Positions 34,908-43,855 of a DNA stretch of 64,000 bases are shown piece after piece. The stretch is taken from NCBI RefSeq assembly GCF_009677585.1, contig NZ_WKYV01000001.1, forward strand, positions 253,001 to 317,000, read 5' to 3'. A model generated the notes under the pieces. It was not told the DNA's origin. It made no database searches and saw only the letters and a program-made list of their open reading frames with translations. Both the position numbers and the translations under genes were made by a program. The DNA comes from Lactonifactor sp. BIOML-A5 (GTDB lineage Bacteria; Bacillota; Clostridia; Lachnospirales; Lachnospiraceae). Position 1 is the stretch's first letter. Each line of letters starts with the position of its first letter.

Positions 34908-36182
34908 TTATTTTTCATAGGTAACGCTGGAATTCATGTCATAGTAGCCAATGGTATTTTTGGCAGAGAATACCTCCAAAAAGCAGGCATCATACAAACG
35001 ATTATACACAACAAGGCTGTCCAGCTCATATCCTGTGCACCCGAAGGAGATCAGATACTGTCCTCCCTGAAGGTCAATTCTCTGTTCAAATACCGCTGTA
35101 GCCGTAGTTCCTTTTTTGCCTGTTGACAGGTTATTATCCTCTAATGCAGTATTTGTCCCGGTAATCTCTGTCCCCTTCCTGTCCTTTATGGTAATGGCAA
35201 AGATAGGATTTTGAACAGTATCGTGGAAAAACACTTTCATTTTAATCTTGCATCTGCTTCCTTTGTCTATGGTGGATGTGATCATCCCTTTTTCATCAAC
35301 AATGGCAAAGTCTACAATTTCTGCTTTTTTCTCCCCATAGTCTATCACCTGAGGATTGGTGACCAGCTTTTCCTTCCAGATTTCCTCGGGCTTATTCTCA
35401 GCGGCGCTTACTTCCTGTGAAGGCTCCACAGGCCCGTTCTCATCGTACTGGTTCGCCAAAATTTTTTTATAAATATCGATAACCTCCGATGATTTGCCCA
35501 CAGCAATCTGTTTGCCGTGGTGAATCAGAAGACTTCTGTCACAGTATTTCAGAACACTGTTTAGATCATGGGACACAAACACAATTGTTTTGCCTTTTTC
35601 TTTAAACTCATTGAATTTTCGGTAACATTTCGCCTGGAAGAAGATATCCCCCACACTCAACGCCTCATCCACAATCAAAATATCTGGCTCTACATTAATA
35701 GCCACAGCGAAGGCCAGACGGGCAAACATACCGCTGGAATAAGTTTTCACCGGCTGCTGAATAAAATCTCCAATTTCTGCAAAGTCTATGATGTCGTCTA
35801 TCTTCTTATCCATATCCGCCTCTGAGAAGCCCATCATCGTTCCGTTCAGATAGATGTTTTCAATTCCGGTGTATTCCATGTTGAATCCGGCTCCCAGCTC
35901 CAGCAAGGCACTGATTTTTCCATTTACGGTCACACTCCCCTCCGTAGGATTGAGAACACCTGTGACAATCTTCAGAAGGGTAGATTTACCAGAACCATTG
36001 GTACCGATGATTCCCACACATTCTCCCTCATGAACCGTCAATGAAATATCCTCCAGAGCAAAGTGATCCCTGTGATAGTTTTTGTGGGTAAAAGACAGGG
36101 ACTCTCTCAACCGATCCGTAGGTTTGTCAAAGAGCTTATATACTTTTCTAACATTCTTTATTTCTACTGCAATATTTTTCAT
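34908..36182 (-). CDS. wzt: Polysaccharide ABC exporter ATPase with C-terminal cargo domain
   Basis: 424 aa. Nucleotide-binding domain (about 1-250): Walker A GTNGSGKST, signature YSSGMFARLAF, Walker B ILIVDEALSVGD, switch His in VFVSHDL. Residues about 270-424 form an extra beta-sandwich (WDFAIVDEKG-type, RIDLQGGQYLISFGC) like the Wzt-C domain that, in O-antigen systems, recognises the capped end of the glycan and makes export chain-specific. Presence of this domain next to methyltransferase and kinase-like genes is consistent with export of a terminally modified polymer. TAGGAGGAAAC precedes the ATG. Confidence 0.92.
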   Translation of the reverse strand: MKNIAVEIKNVRKVYKLFDKPTDRLRESLSFTHKNYHRDHFALEDISLTVHEGECVGIIGTNGSGKSTLLKIVTGVLNPTEGSVTVNGKISALLELGAGFNMEYTGIENIYLNGTMMGFSEADMDKKIDDIIDFAEIGDFIQQPVKTYSSGMFARLAFAVAINVEPDILIVDEALSVGDIFFQAKCYRKFNEFKEKGKTIVFVSHDLNSVLKYCDRSLLIHHGKQIAVGKSSEVIDIYKKILANQYDENGPVEPSQEVSAAENKPEEIWKEKLVTNPQVIDYGEKKAEIVDFAIVDEKGMITSTIDKGSRCKIKMKVFFHDTVQNPIFAITIKDRKGTEITGTNTALEDNNLSTGKKGTTATAVFEQRIDLQGGQYLISFGCTGYELDSLVVYNRLYDACFLEVFSAKNTIGYYDMNSSVTYEK

Positions 36183-36190
36183 GTTTCCTC

Positions 36191-36982
36191 CTATAAGACA
36201 TCTGAGAAGTGAACCCTCAGCTTTTTAAAGGTTTTGAATCCCAGAATCCCGAACAAAATGGTTACTACCCAGAAATAAATTCCCATAGTCCCATGGTGCC
36301 AGAACCAGATTCCATTCATATAGGAGTCACGGTATCCCTGCACAATATAATACACAGGGTTCAGCTTCAAAAAAAACTGTATCTTAGTTGGGATTAAAGA
36401 TATATCATACATAATAGGGCAAAGCCACATCCCAATCTGCAGTGCAATGCTTACCATTTGATAAAAATCTCTGAAAAATGGCACGATGGCACAGGTAAAA
36501 AAGCTCAGACCGATGGCCAGGCACAGCGTACAGAACATATAATAAACAATCTGGACAAACTGTATCGGCGGTATCTTCCCCATAATGACAAACAGCAGCA
36601 CGCCAAAGCAAATAAAAAAGATATGCACAAATATTGCAGATAACACTTTAACAATAGGCAGGATACTGATTTTAAACACTACTTTTTTCACAAGATAACT
36701 ATATTCCAACAGACAGTTCGTAGCACTTAACAGCGCCTCTGAGAAGAAAAACCAGGGGATAATGCCTGATACCAGCTGCAGTACATACGGATATCCTGTA
36801 TCTGTCGGCTGCGCCTTAAACCCTACCTGGAATACAAAGACATAGATTAATACGGTAACAATTGGCTGAACAAAAGCCCAGAAGATTCCAAAATATGAAC
36901 CGGAGTATTTGGTTTTGAAATCATTTTTTGCAAGTTTCCATATGAGTTTCCTGTTCGCCAACAGTTCTCTAAACATGTTCAT
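36191..36982 (-). CDS. wzm: Polysaccharide ABC exporter permease
   Basis: 263 aa, six membrane helices, ABC-2 transporter family (NDFKTKYSGSYFGIFWAFVQP at the N-terminus; LNPVYYIVQGYRDSYMNG near the C-terminus). Forms the membrane channel with Wzt and moves the finished undecaprenyl-linked glycan outward. 8 nt upstream of wzt. AAGGAG 8 nt before the ATG. Same family as TagG/RgpC exporters of Gram-positive wall glycopolymers. Confidence 0.92.
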   Translation of the reverse strand: MNMFRELLANRKLIWKLAKNDFKTKYSGSYFGIFWAFVQPIVTVLIYVFVFQVGFKAQPTDTGYPYVLQLVSGIIPWFFFSEALLSATNCLLEYSYLVKKVVFKISILPIVKVLSAIFVHIFFICFGVLLFVIMGKIPPIQFVQIVYYMFCTLCLAIGLSFFTCAIVPFFRDFYQMVSIALQIGMWLCPIMYDISLIPTKIQFFLKLNPVYYIVQGYRDSYMNGIWFWHHGTMGIYFWVVTILFGILGFKTFKKLRVHFSDVL

Positions 36983-36998
36983 GTAATTTTCTCCTTAC

Positions 36999-37550
36999 CT
37001 ATTTCTCAAAATCCTGTAATCCGCCCCATGTTTGGTCCTTTTCAGAAATAGTTAATTCCATTCCCTCCGGAATCGGCCACGCAATCCCTATTTGGGGATC
37101 GTTCCAGATAATCCCCCCTTCATCGTTGGGATGATAAAAATCTGTACATTTGTAAGCGAACTCTGCAACCTCAGAGAGCACCAGAAAGCCATGGGCAAAG
37201 TCTTTCGGAATAAAAAACTGCTTTTTATTCTCTGCCGAGAGGAGTTCCCCATGCCACTTTCCGAATGTGGGAGAACCCTTCCGCAAATCCACAGCCACAT
37301 CGTATACCTCACCTCTGACTACCCGGACAATCTTATCCTGTGGATAATGAATCTGAAAGTGAAGCCCCCTAAGAACCCCCTTTTTGGAACAGGACTGATT
37401 ATCCTGTACAAAGGGCATATCAATGCCGGCTTCTTTGAAATCATTATAGTTATAGGTTTCCATAAAATAACCGCGTTCATCCCCGAAAACCGCAGGTTCG
37501 ATCACTCTCAGTCCCTCAATTTCACAGGTTGTTACTTTTATTTTTCCCAT
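36999..37550 (-). CDS. rmlC: dTDP-4-dehydrorhamnose 3,5-epimerase
   Basis: 183 aa, full length, cupin fold. FMETYNYNDF, the catalytic His in RGLHFQ and the YKCTDFYHPNDEGGI region are conserved. Third enzyme of dTDP-L-rhamnose synthesis. It lies between rmlA and wzm in the operon, 16 nt before wzm. Confidence 0.96.
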   Translation of the reverse strand: MGKIKVTTCEIEGLRVIEPAVFGDERGYFMETYNYNDFKEAGIDMPFVQDNQSCSKKGVLRGLHFQIHYPQDKIVRVVRGEVYDVAVDLRKGSPTFGKWHGELLSAENKKQFFIPKDFAHGFLVLSEVAEFAYKCTDFYHPNDEGGIIWNDPQIGIAWPIPEGMELTISEKDQTWGGLQDFEK

Positions 37551-37618
37551 CTTTCGTTAACCTCGTTTTATCAATTATTGTCAAACCAAACTACCCTGTG
37601 TTTCTTCCCGAAATAACG

Positions 37619-38488
37619 CTACAGGCCTTCCGCCACTTCCATCAGATACTGACCATATGCAGTCTTTAAAAGCGGCTGCGCCAGATGAATCAGCTGCTCC
37701 CGGTTAATAAACCCGCGTTTATAGGCAATTTCCTCTATACAGGAGATGTAGAGCCCCTGACGTTTCTGAAACGCCGAAACAAAATCCGCGGCATCCAAAA
37801 GAGAGTCATGATTCCCTGTATCCAGCCATGCAAATCCCCTTCCCAGAGTCTCTACCTGCAGGGTACCTCTCCTCAGATATTCATTGTTAACACTGGTAAT
37901 TTCGATCTCGCCCCTGGCTGAAGGCTTCACATTTTTCGCAATCTCAACTACATCGTTATCATAAAAATAGAGTCCTGGAACTGCATAGTTGGACTTTGGA
38001 TGCTCCGGCTTTTCCTCAATAGAAAGAGCCCTGCCGCTTTCATCAAATTCTACAACCCCATATTCCCGGGGGTCTCTGACATAATAGCCGAAGATGGTTG
38101 CCCCCTTTTCACGCCCCGCAGCCTGCTGAAGCACTTTGGAAAAACTCTGGCCGTAAAAAATGTTATCCCCCAGAACCAGTGCCACATTGTCTGATCCGAT
38201 AAATTTCTCCCCTACAAGAAAGGCGTCTGCAAGTCCTCTGGGAGACTCCTGAACTGCGTATGACATATGCAGCCCCAGCTGTTCTCCCGTCCCAAACAGC
38301 TCTTCGAATACCGGAAGATCTCTTGGTGTGGAGATTATCAGAATCTCCCGGATACCGGCCAGCATTAGCGTGGACAGGGGATAGTAAATCATGGGTTTAT
38401 CATAAACAGGCATAATCTGCTTAGAGATTGCTTTTGTTAAAGGATACAGCCTGGTACCGGAACCTCCGGCTAATATAATACCTTTCAC
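37619..38488 (-). CDS. rmlA: Glucose-1-phosphate thymidylyltransferase
   Basis: 289 aa from a GTG start at 38488 with AGGAGG about 10 nt upstream; the ATG 36 nt earlier would include the ribosome site in the protein. [16 protein letters not shown] is the nucleotide-binding signature, followed by [18 protein letters not shown]. Makes dTDP-glucose, first committed step to dTDP-L-rhamnose. Second gene of the rmlB-A-C run. Confidence 0.96.
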   Translation of the reverse strand: MKGIILAGGSGTRLYPLTKAISKQIMPVYDKPMIYYPLSTLMLAGIREILIISTPRDLPVFEELFGTGEQLGLHMSYAVQESPRGLADAFLVGEKFIGSDNVALVLGDNIFYGQSFSKVLQQAAGREKGATIFGYYVRDPREYGVVEFDESGRALSIEEKPEHPKSNYAVPGLYFYDNDVVEIAKNVKPSARGEIEITSVNNEYLRRGTLQVETLGRGFAWLDTGNHDSLLDAADFVSAFQKRQGLYISCIEEIAYKRGFINREQLIHLAQPLLKTAYGQYLMEVAEGL

Positions 38489-38573
38489 TTTATAAATACC
38501 TCCTGTAATCTTGTTTTTAAACACAACAATTGACCCGTCAGAAGATGCCGTGACGAGCCAACTGCCCTGTTAT

Positions 38574-39650
38574 TTATTGATACATTTCCTCATAATACTT
38601 CTGGTAGTCCCCGCTGGTAACACGTTTCATCCAGTCTTCATGTTCAAAGAACCACTGAATCGTCAGACGTATTCCGTCCTCGAACTTAGTCTCAGGATAC
38701 CAGCCAATCTCTTCCTTTATCTTATCCGGTGCGATGGCATACCTTCTGTCATGGCCCTTCCGGTCTTCCACATAGGTTATCAGTTCTTTGCTCACCAGCT
38801 TCTTCCTGGGATCTCCCTCCGGCAGCATATCCTGGAGCGTATCCAGAATAATATGAATAATTTCAATGTTCTGCTTTTCGTTGTGTCCCCCGATATTATA
38901 TGTCTCAAAAAGCCTCCCCTTTTCCTGCACCATGTCTATTCCTTTCGCATGGTCCTCTACATAAAGCCAGTCACGGACATTTTTTCCGTCCCCGTAGACC
39001 GGCAGTTTTTTGCCGTGAAGAGCATTATTGATGATAAGAGGAATCAGCTTTTCCGGGAACTGGTAGGGCCCGTAGTTATTGCTGCAGTTTGTGATATTAG
39101 CCGGAAATTTATAGGTATCCATATAAGATTTCACCAGCATGTCTGAGGATGCTTTACTTGCAGAGTATGGGCTGTGCGGATCGTAGGGCGTTGTCTCATA
39201 GAAAAACTCATCCTCATTCTCCAGTGAACCGTATACCTCGTCAGTGGATACATGCAGAAAACGCTTATCCTCTTTATATGAACCATCGGGAAGTTCCCAG
39301 GCGGCCTTGGCAGCGTTGAGCATTACCAATGTCCCCAGCACGTTTGTTTTTACAAAGATATCCGGATTTTTAATACTTCTGTCCACATGGCTTTCCGCCG
39401 CGAAATGAACCACCCTGTCAACATCATTCTCCTCAAAAATTCTGTTGATCGCCTCACTGTCACAGATGTCTGCTTTTATAAATGTATAATTATCCCTGTC
39501 TTCAACATCCTTTAAGTTCTCCAGGTTGCCGGCATATGTCAGCTTGTCTACATTTATAATTCGGATCGCATCATCATATTTTTTTAACATATAATGGATA
39601 TAGTTAGAACCGATAAAGCCTGCTCCCCCAGTAACTACATATGTTTTCAT
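38574..39650 (-). CDS. rmlB: dTDP-glucose 4,6-dehydratase
   Basis: 358 aa from the ATG at 39650 (ACGGAGGAAA upstream; 14 extra codons dropped). Extended short-chain dehydrogenase: TGGAGFIGSNY NAD-binding motif, STDEVYG, and YSASKASSDML catalytic Tyr-x-x-x-Lys. Second step of dTDP-L-rhamnose synthesis. First gene of the large export/biosynthesis operon, directly behind a strong sigma-A promoter. Confidence 0.96.
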   Translation of the reverse strand: MKTYVVTGGAGFIGSNYIHYMLKKYDDAIRIINVDKLTYAGNLENLKDVEDRDNYTFIKADICDSEAINRIFEENDVDRVVHFAAESHVDRSIKNPDIFVKTNVLGTLVMLNAAKAAWELPDGSYKEDKRFLHVSTDEVYGSLENEDEFFYETTPYDPHSPYSASKASSDMLVKSYMDTYKFPANITNCSNNYGPYQFPEKLIPLIINNALHGKKLPVYGDGKNVRDWLYVEDHAKGIDMVQEKGRLFETYNIGGHNEKQNIEIIHIILDTLQDMLPEGDPRKKLVSKELITYVEDRKGHDRRYAIAPDKIKEEIGWYPETKFEDGIRLTIQWFFEHEDWMKRVTSGDYQKYYEEMYQ

Positions 39651-39700
39651 TGGTTTAATTTCCTCCGTAAATTCTCGTTTAAAATTGCACACTGCTTATT

Positions 39701-39729
39701 ATTATAGCATTTACCGTGCTATGTTTCAA
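39701..39729 (-). promoter_or_regulatory. Strong sigma-A promoter of the rmlB operon
   Basis: TTGAAA, 17 bp, TATAAT on the minus strand. The spacer holds a dyad ATAGCA-N7-TGCTAT that overlaps the -10 edge, a possible repressor site. No further promoter or terminator is obvious until after rmlD, suggesting one transcript of about 12 kb. Confidence 0.8.
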
Positions 39730-39825
39730 GATTTTATATTTTATGCAGATAGTACCTTTGATTATCTTTTTCTGGCCATTTTACAAAACATGTATTAAAA
39801 TATTACTGAAAGGAAGGTACTACAA

Positions 39826-40716
39826 ATGAAGAAAAAGTATATTGGATTCATAATCTGTCTTATACTTATATGTGCTGTTATGTTCGCCAGTTACAGAAGA
39901 TTTCAATCTTCTCACACAACTTGGACCATCACACAATATGGAGACAATGACGGAAAAAACCAAATGTTTTATACCATCGAGTCTTCTGCAGGAGGACTTG
40001 TAGTAGTTGACGGCGGATGGACTGATAATGAAGAAAATGTAAGAGAGGCAATTGCAGAAAAAGGAAATTCCGTTGATGCCTGGATTCTTACCCACCCTCA
40101 TCCAGATCATATAGGCGCCTTTAACCAAGTCTACGCCAACCCACAGGGAATTACTATTAAAGAAATCTATACGATTGCTCTGGATTACCAAGCGTATGAA
40201 AAAAAGGCCCAGGAATGGGATGATATTAACACCTATAAAACCTTCTTGGATTTGACGAAAGGAACTGACAGCCTGAAATATCTTCATACCGGTGACAGCT
40301 TTTCTTTGCTTGGTCTAACTGTAAATGTATTCAGCGCATACGATGACCATGTAGATCAGGTAACCAATGATCTGTGCAACGATGGATCACTCATGTTCAA
40401 GATCAATGGAAAAGAGGAAAGCATGCTTTTCTGTTCCGATGTGGGCGCTGTTATGAGTGACGAAATTATCGCAGCGTATGGTTCTCAGCTCAAAACAGAT
40501 TACATACAGATGGGACACCATGGAAACGGAGGATTAAGCGAAGAGTTTTATAAGCTCACCCAGCCGAAAGCAGCTTTCTTTGATGCCCCAGACTGGCTTA
40601 TGAATAATACCAATGGCGGCACATATAATACACCTGAAAAACGGGATCTTATGGCAAATATGTCAGCTGAAATTTATTATTATGCAACCGCACCCAATAC
40701 GATATATCTAAAGTAA
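39826..40716 (+). CDS. Secreted or membrane-anchored metallo-beta-lactamase-fold hydrolase
   Basis: 296 aa. N-terminal hydrophobic segment (about 5-22) acts as signal peptide or anchor; no lipobox. MBL fold with THPHPDHIG (HxHxDH), LFCSDVGAV (metal Asp) and QMGHHGNGG (second His), the pattern of the ComEC-C-terminal/hydrolase branch. Extracellular by topology; substrate unknown. More AT-rich than the adjoining rml operon. Divergent from rmlB. It lacks cell-wall repeats, unlike the larger MBL protein at 45987-48356, with which it shares the HxHxDH and HHG patterns. Confidence 0.8.
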   Translation: MKKKYIGFIICLILICAVMFASYRRFQSSHTTWTITQYGDNDGKNQMFYTIESSAGGLVVVDGGWTDNEENVREAIAEKGNSVDAWILTHPHPDHIGAFNQVYANPQGITIKEIYTIALDYQAYEKKAQEWDDINTYKTFLDLTKGTDSLKYLHTGDSFSLLGLTVNVFSAYDDHVDQVTNDLCNDGSLMFKINGKEESMLFCSDVGAVMSDEIIAAYGSQLKTDYIQMGHHGNGGLSEEFYKLTQPKAAFFDAPDWLMNNTNGGTYNTPEKRDLMANMSAEIYYYATAPNTIYLK

Positions 40717-40800
40717 ACAATAAAATCTGATGGAGACATTTAGAAATATCGATAATTTATAATTTTCTGGTACCTGCGTTCTCGATCGCTTTAACAGTCA

Positions 40801-40836
40801 GATGGCAGGGATTACTCAACAGGCATCCCTGTCATC
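40801..40836. terminator. Hairpin between convergent MBL and aminopeptidase genes
   Basis: GATGGCAGGGAT (40801-40812) pairs with ATCCCTGTCATC (40825-40836), one G-T pair. Only a loose TTCTGTGTTATTCT follows on plus and no T run on minus, so termination strength is uncertain. Confidence 0.45.
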
Positions 40837-40850
40837 TTCTGTGTTATTCT

Positions 40851-42182
40851 CTACCTCCTAATGCAAAATCTCCCAGCCCCTTGCTGAACAATACTTAGGC
40901 CAAAAAACTCTCTGGCCACCTTAACTAAATAGAATGCATCCTTCACTCCTCCAGTCTCATACGGAGAGTGCATTGCCAATTGAGCCAAACCAATATCTAC
41001 AGTGTTCATAGCAGTTTGATTGTTTGCTATATTTCCAAGGGTTGAGCCTCCTGCGATATCGGAGCGGTTAGTAAATACCTGACAGGGGACATCTATCTCT
41101 TTGCAGAGTGTCTTGAATACGGCAGTTGCCACCCCATCTGTGGTATATTTTTGGTTTGCATTATACTTGAGTACAATTCCTCCGTTTAAATACGGCCGAT
41201 TAACAGGATCCGCTTTATCTCCATGATTTGGATGCACTCCGTGAGCATTGTCTGCAGAGAGCATAAAACTTGACGCTAGAGCCATATAGTATTGTTCTTC
41301 ACTTCTGCCCAGACTCCTATTAATTCGCATCAGTGTGTCCTTTAAAAAGGTAGACGCCGCACCCTGCTTTGTCCCGCTTCCTACTTCCTCATTGTCCAGT
41401 ACACAGTGTACCGGAACACTCTCCCCATCTTCCGCAGTCAGAAACCCCCGGAAGGACGAAAATGCACATTCCAGATCGTCCAGCCTCCCGCTTGAGATAT
41501 ACTCCTCCCCGGCGCCCCAGAAAGTGCCCTTCACTCTGTTGTACAAAAAGAGATCGTGTCCCAGTATATCCTCTTCGCTAACTTCTGCGGCATCTGCAAT
41601 TATCTTCATCAGACTCCCATTTGCAGTCTCATCCCCCAGTACAGGAAGCATATCTGTCTGTGGATTATACTTGTATCCGTCGTTTACTTCTCTGTTCATA
41701 TGAATTGCAAGATTGGGGATCATCACCAGATCCCTTTCTACATTTACTAATCTGGTTGCAATCTCTCCCCCTTCATTCACCAAAATCCGTCCCGCAATGG
41801 ACAGAGGACGGTCAAACCAGGGAGCACAGAGCATCCCGCCGTATTTTTCTACATTCAGCTTCGTATAGTGTTTTTCCGCCTCCATCTCCGGATTCTCTTT
41901 GATTTTAAAAGTAGGGGAATCGCTGTGGCTTGCCATAATCTGGTACCCTATATAGTTTCTGCGGGGAATTCTGAAGGCAATCAGGGAGGATTCATTTCTA
42001 GCCACATAATACTTCCCCCCCTCCTTCAGTTCCCAGGACTCACTCTCCAAAAGTTCCTCATACCCTTCTGTATGCAAAACCTCTTTCATATTTTTTACTA
42101 CGTGAAAACATGTGGGACTCTTCCCTATAAACTCCAGGAGTTCCTCCGCAGTTCTGCGGTACTCACAATTTTTTTCTGTCAT
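40851..42182 (-). CDS. apeB: M18 family aminopeptidase
   Basis: 443 aa from the ATG at 42182 (AAAAGGAGAGG upstream; 8 codons shorter than the longest frame). Zinc ligands and catalytic residues lie in MASHSDSPTFKIK, LDNEEVGSGTKQGA (catalytic Glu) and the C-terminal MHSPYETGGVKD. Cleaves N-terminal, often acidic, residues from peptides in the cytoplasm. 27 bp after an APC permease gene, so the pair may supply amino acids from scavenged material. The symbol is used loosely for the bacterial M18 type. Confidence 0.92.
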   Translation of the reverse strand: MTEKNCEYRRTAEELLEFIGKSPTCFHVVKNMKEVLHTEGYEELLESESWELKEGGKYYVARNESSLIAFRIPRRNYIGYQIMASHSDSPTFKIKENPEMEAEKHYTKLNVEKYGGMLCAPWFDRPLSIAGRILVNEGGEIATRLVNVERDLVMIPNLAIHMNREVNDGYKYNPQTDMLPVLGDETANGSLMKIIADAAEVSEEDILGHDLFLYNRVKGTFWGAGEEYISSGRLDDLECAFSSFRGFLTAEDGESVPVHCVLDNEEVGSGTKQGAASTFLKDTLMRINRSLGRSEEQYYMALASSFMLSADNAHGVHPNHGDKADPVNRPYLNGGIVLKYNANQKYTTDGVATAVFKTLCKEIDVPCQVFTNRSDIAGGSTLGNIANNQTAMNTVDIGLAQLAMHSPYETGGVKDAFYLVKVAREFFGLSIVQQGAGRFCIRR

Positions 42183-42209
42183 TTCTATCCTCTCCTTTTC
42201 CATCAAAAA

Positions 42210-43613
42210 TTATAACCGCTCCCTTTTCGCCAGATACGGCATAACAAAGCCCAGACCCACCAAAAGGAAGGGGGTAACAATATTTAATACCAGTTGAAAG
42301 GAATCCTCTGAATAGATCCCTCCCACGCAGGCCGCGGCAGTAAATAAAAAGCACCATCCGCCCAGCAGAATTCCCAACGTCTTACTTTTTACAAAGCGGT
42401 ACTCAGCGGGAAAATCCTCCTGCGACTTTTTCAGGGCAATGTATCCCACAAATACCCAAAGGTACCTAAGGGGCATACAGACAGAGTTAACCTTTATCAG
42501 CCAGCGAATCAGTACATCCACGCTGCCAATCCCCAGTGCAGGCACAATAATTAAAACTGCCACAATAATCATAACCAATTTATGTCCATTTGTATATGCC
42601 CCATTTGCATTTTGAACAAACATTTTTTTAGGAATAAACTCGTCGTCCGCACTTCCTAAAAGCATTCTTAAGGGGGCATCAATGGATAACACCATAACGG
42701 AGAATTGACCGATTAGATTTGTAAGCGCATAAAAAATCACAAAAAAGTTCCCTGCATGGTAATAACCTCCAAGCTTCTGAAATGCATAATACGCGCCGTT
42801 GGTCATCAGATCATCCGGGATATGGCGGGAATCAAACATCATTCCCATAGCAATGGTTCCTAGAATTGCACAGACTGCCACCATAACAGCCAAAGCTATC
42901 ATACCTTTGGAAAAATCTCTGGAGGGATCCTTCATTTTGTTTACATAAGGGGAAATTTTCTCGCATCCCCCAACCGCAAATACTAATATGGACAATCCCG
43001 TAAAAAATTTCATATCAAATGCAGGAAGAAATGTGTCCCAATCCCAGTGTATATTCACAAGCGACGCATCTGTAATAAGGGGGGCTGCCATCATAAGCAG
43101 TATATACAGCAGAGACATTACAAACATGGCAGTTCCGGCAAGGGTTGCCAGTGTCTTCAAAATTCGTATCCCTTTTGAGGCAATATACATGGCAAATAAA
43201 AAAACACCAAGGCAGATGCCCTGGAGGACTAATGTATTCATCTGACTTGCCCGGTTGTCCTGAAACAGTGCCCAGCTTCCTGCAATCAGGGCGGCACTGG
43301 GTTTTTGAGAAATATAAGGCATATGGACAATCCAGTACGTCCATCCGGCATAATATGCCATTTTAGGACCAATAGTCTCCCATATCCAGGAGCTTACCCC
43401 TCCGCTGGAGAATTTAAAGGCAGAACCCAGCTCTCCAACCATCAGTGCATAGGGGATAAAATAAATAATGAAGATCAGCAGCCATGAGACGATTGCCTTC
43501 AGGCCTCCGTATTCCGCGAAGCCGTTGATCACATTGCCGAAGCTCCAGACTGTGGAGAAGGCCATGAAGGCAAGGCTGTGCCACAGAATCTTTTTTGAAG
43601 TTTTCTGTTTCAT
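42210..43613 (-). CDS. APC superfamily amino-acid permease
   Basis: 467 aa, about 12 membrane helices. N-terminus with AFMAFSTVWSFGNVINGFAEYG and ELGSAFKFSSGGVSSWI, characteristic of the amino acid-polyamine-organocation group near glutamate/GABA-type exchangers. AGGAGGAA precedes the ATG. In an operon with the M18 aminopeptidase. Substrate not determinable. Confidence 0.87.
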   Translation of the reverse strand: MKQKTSKKILWHSLAFMAFSTVWSFGNVINGFAEYGGLKAIVSWLLIFIIYFIPYALMVGELGSAFKFSSGGVSSWIWETIGPKMAYYAGWTYWIVHMPYISQKPSAALIAGSWALFQDNRASQMNTLVLQGICLGVFLFAMYIASKGIRILKTLATLAGTAMFVMSLLYILLMMAAPLITDASLVNIHWDWDTFLPAFDMKFFTGLSILVFAVGGCEKISPYVNKMKDPSRDFSKGMIALAVMVAVCAILGTIAMGMMFDSRHIPDDLMTNGAYYAFQKLGGYYHAGNFFVIFYALTNLIGQFSVMVLSIDAPLRMLLGSADDEFIPKKMFVQNANGAYTNGHKLVMIIVAVLIIVPALGIGSVDVLIRWLIKVNSVCMPLRYLWVFVGYIALKKSQEDFPAEYRFVKSKTLGILLGGWCFLFTAAACVGGIYSEDSFQLVLNIVTPFLLVGLGFVMPYLAKRERL

Positions 43614-43855
43614 AATGGGATATTCCTCCTGTAGTTGCCCGATTCAAAATAAGAATTGATGGGGGATATTAATATAGAGGATTCCCATGATTAAAATTAT
43701 TATCCATAATTTGTTATTTGAACATTGTAAGATCTGTGTAAAATTTTGTATGATTATGTAATATTATATGTTATGATTCTTAAGATTAGTTTAAGATATA
43801 AATAGTATAATTTAAATTAAATATCCAAGTTTAGATCTGATTTGGGAGGAAATCT
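43614..43855. other. AT-rich divergent intergenic region
   Basis: Holds the control regions of the APC permease (minus) and LTA-synthase-like gene (plus). A TATAAT at 43806-43811 is 45 bp before the plus-strand ATG but has no good -35 at normal spacing. No RNA element or gene was recognised. Confidence 0.4.
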
